Assembly: GCA_965225955.1 (NCBI GenBank)
Contig: CBDDBX010000010.1
Location: forward strand, 1-59,028
DNA length: 59,028 nucleotides
From: CBDDBX01 sp965225955
GTDB taxonomy: Bacteria; Acidobacteriota; Aminicenantia; UBA2199
Direction: 5' to 3'
A model generated the notes under the pieces. That model searched no databases and had not been told where the DNA came from. It saw only the letters and a list, made by a program, of their open reading frames with translations. The number at the start of each line of letters is the position of its first letter. Position 1 is the stretch's first letter. Position numbers and translations under genes: made by a program. Positions 58,089 through 59,028 of the stretch are shown here, one piece after another.

Positions 58089-59028
58089 ATGTCTCTTATG
58101 AAAAAAGAGATGGATATGGTTATGCTAACCAGAGAGCTGTCAGACTCACAGAAAAAGCTGACAAAAGAGAAAGATTTTCTATCACACATGCTCCACATCT
58201 CATCTCTCTTCTCTTCCCTGATGCCACCCGACAATATTATTACTACACTTTATGAATACTTTGATTCCTTCATAAGTGGATTTTCCATAAGATTTGTCTA
58301 CTATTCTGCTTCCCCTCAGGGACAGATAAACTATAAATACAGAGATATCAAACAGATTGTTAATCTTAATAATCCCGATTTCCCTGGTTTTTCTAAATCT
58401 GTTAACAGTGATGAGATAGTATCTCTTTCACAGCAGGAAATTGATAAACTCAATTCTGTTGAAGCTGGAAACGCCTATATATTTCCGGTTCTCTATCATA
58501 AAAAGCTATTTGGTTTTCTTCTTCTTTTTGCAGAGAATCACAGATATATTGAATCAGATCCGGAAGTTTACTATCTGAGAATATTATCAAATATAGTAGC
58601 AAATGCTTTTCAGAATTTTTATAGTCTGCAGACTCTTAAAAAAGAGATTAATAAGAAAGAGATGGTTACCAAAGAGCTGTTTAGTTATGATAAGAAACTG
58701 AACCACTCAAGACAGAATCTTCAGCAACTGCAGAAAAGTGAAGTTTTCGGGGAAATTCTCCCGGTTATATTTCATAAACTCAAAAACAAACTTACACCGA
58801 TTCTTGGATATGCCCAGATTCTCATGTCAAAAATTGAAGATGAGGGTGTAAAAAGGCGTCTGGGCAAAATAGAAACCAATGCAGAGGATCTGACAGGTCT
58901 TTTAAATACCCTAAGAGACTATTTCAGAAATGAGAAAACTTCTCTTGAAAAAGAGAACATTAACAATATTATCAAGCTTCTGACTCCTACATTTGAATCT
59001 ATCACAGAGAAACACAACATAGACATTG
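58089..59028 (+). CDS. GAF-like plus histidine kinase part, cut off by the window end
   Basis: At least 313 residues in the third frame, from an internal ATG at 58089 or from the poly-A tract at 58054-58062; no stop before the window ends. Coiled coil 'KKEMDMVMLTRELSDSQKKL', then a GAF-like domain ('NAYIFPVLYHKKLFGFLLLFAE'), then a HisKA-type dimer domain 'ILPVIFHKLKNKLTPILGYAQI', in which His is the likely phospho-acceptor. Together with the HDOD part this makes an HDOD-GAF-histidine kinase. The frame is joined to the HDOD by a 57944-58062 segment in the second frame. Whether the breaks are real is open. Confidence 0.6.
   Translation, partial: MSLMKKEMDMVMLTRELSDSQKKLTKEKDFLSHMLHISSLFSSLMPPDNIITTLYEYFDSFISGFSIRFVYYSASPQGQINYKYRDIKQIVNLNNPDFPGFSKSVNSDEIVSLSQQEIDKLNSVEAGNAYIFPVLYHKKLFGFLLLFAENHRYIESDPEVYYLRILSNIVANAFQNFYSLQTLKKEINKKEMVTKELFSYDKKLNHSRQNLQQLQKSEVFGEILPVIFHKLKNKLTPILGYAQILMSKIEDEGVKRRLGKIETNAEDLTGLLNTLRDYFRNEKTSLEKENINNIIKLLTPTFESITEKHNIDI

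Noticed and set aside
1..59028. CRISPR array or restriction/toxin-antitoxin system
   Set aside because: No regularly spaced repeats and no cas, restriction or toxin-antitoxin genes recognised.

Overview
The window is a 59 kb piece of an AT-rich bacterial chromosome. The host looks diderm: it carries TolC, LptB, several lipoproteins with lipoboxes, and an EnvC-like factor. It also looks motile (PomAB/MotAB) and anaerobic or facultative: a respiratory reductive dehalogenase operon, a tungsten-type aldehyde:ferredoxin oxidoreductase and ATP-type PEP carboxykinase. The dprA-topA-trmFO-xerC order and a cyclophilin-FKBP fusion fit a free-living spirochaete or relative. No rRNA or marker phylogeny was available, so this placement is inference.

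Layout. 0-1 kb: glycine-rich adhesin-like protein. 1.1-4.1 kb (+): aldehyde dehydrogenase, moaC, MOSC protein and mog, apparently one operon. 4.1-7.0 kb (-): rdhA-rdhB-rdhC, a complete membrane-linked reductive dehalogenase set, with a flavin reductase-like protein and a secreted beta-propeller protein upstream. 9-13.5 kb: MFS transporter, M1-type lipoprotein peptidase, thiI. 13.5-16.7 kb (-): mobB, a 53-residue unknown, the aldehyde:ferredoxin oxidoreductase and ppnP. 17-21 kb: pckA, a lipoprotein, a nitroreductase and a beta-hydroxyacid dehydrogenase. 21-28.6 kb (mostly -): envelope proteins of little-known function, including a two-domain histidine phosphatase, a PepSY-type membrane protein and a phospholipase D-like protein. 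28.66 kb: initiator tRNA. 29-34 kb (-): Gate-domain membrane protein, two PPIases and TolC. 34-39 kb (+): exported PIMT, UvrD-like helicase and a TPR lipoprotein. 39.5-41 kb (-): motAB. 41.2-52.3 kb (+): HU, then dprA-topA-trmFO-xerC-envC-like-S41-like-deacetylase-htpG as a tight run. 52.4-56.1 kb (+): HDOD protein, phosphatase, argS. 56.3-57.1 kb (-): lptB. 57.2 kb to the end: an HDOD-histidine kinase gene interrupted by two frameshifts.

Themes. Molybdenum/tungsten pterin genes (moaC, mog, MOSC, mobB) flank the dehalogenase operon and serve the nearby AOR. The envC-like/S41-like/deacetylase trio keeps the gene order known from proteobacteria, but the first two proteins have lost their catalytic residues. 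Six genes have a good -10 box only 5-9 nt before the start codon and no Shine-Dalgarno, which predicts leaderless mRNAs. A dispersed palindromic repeat (TGTAGGGG...CCC) with variable but self-complementary arms occurs at five or more intergenic sites. The strongest candidates for something under-described are the dehalogenase/Mo-W neighbourhood, the AOR-linked 53-residue protein, the catalytically dead envelope trio and the leaderless promoter class.
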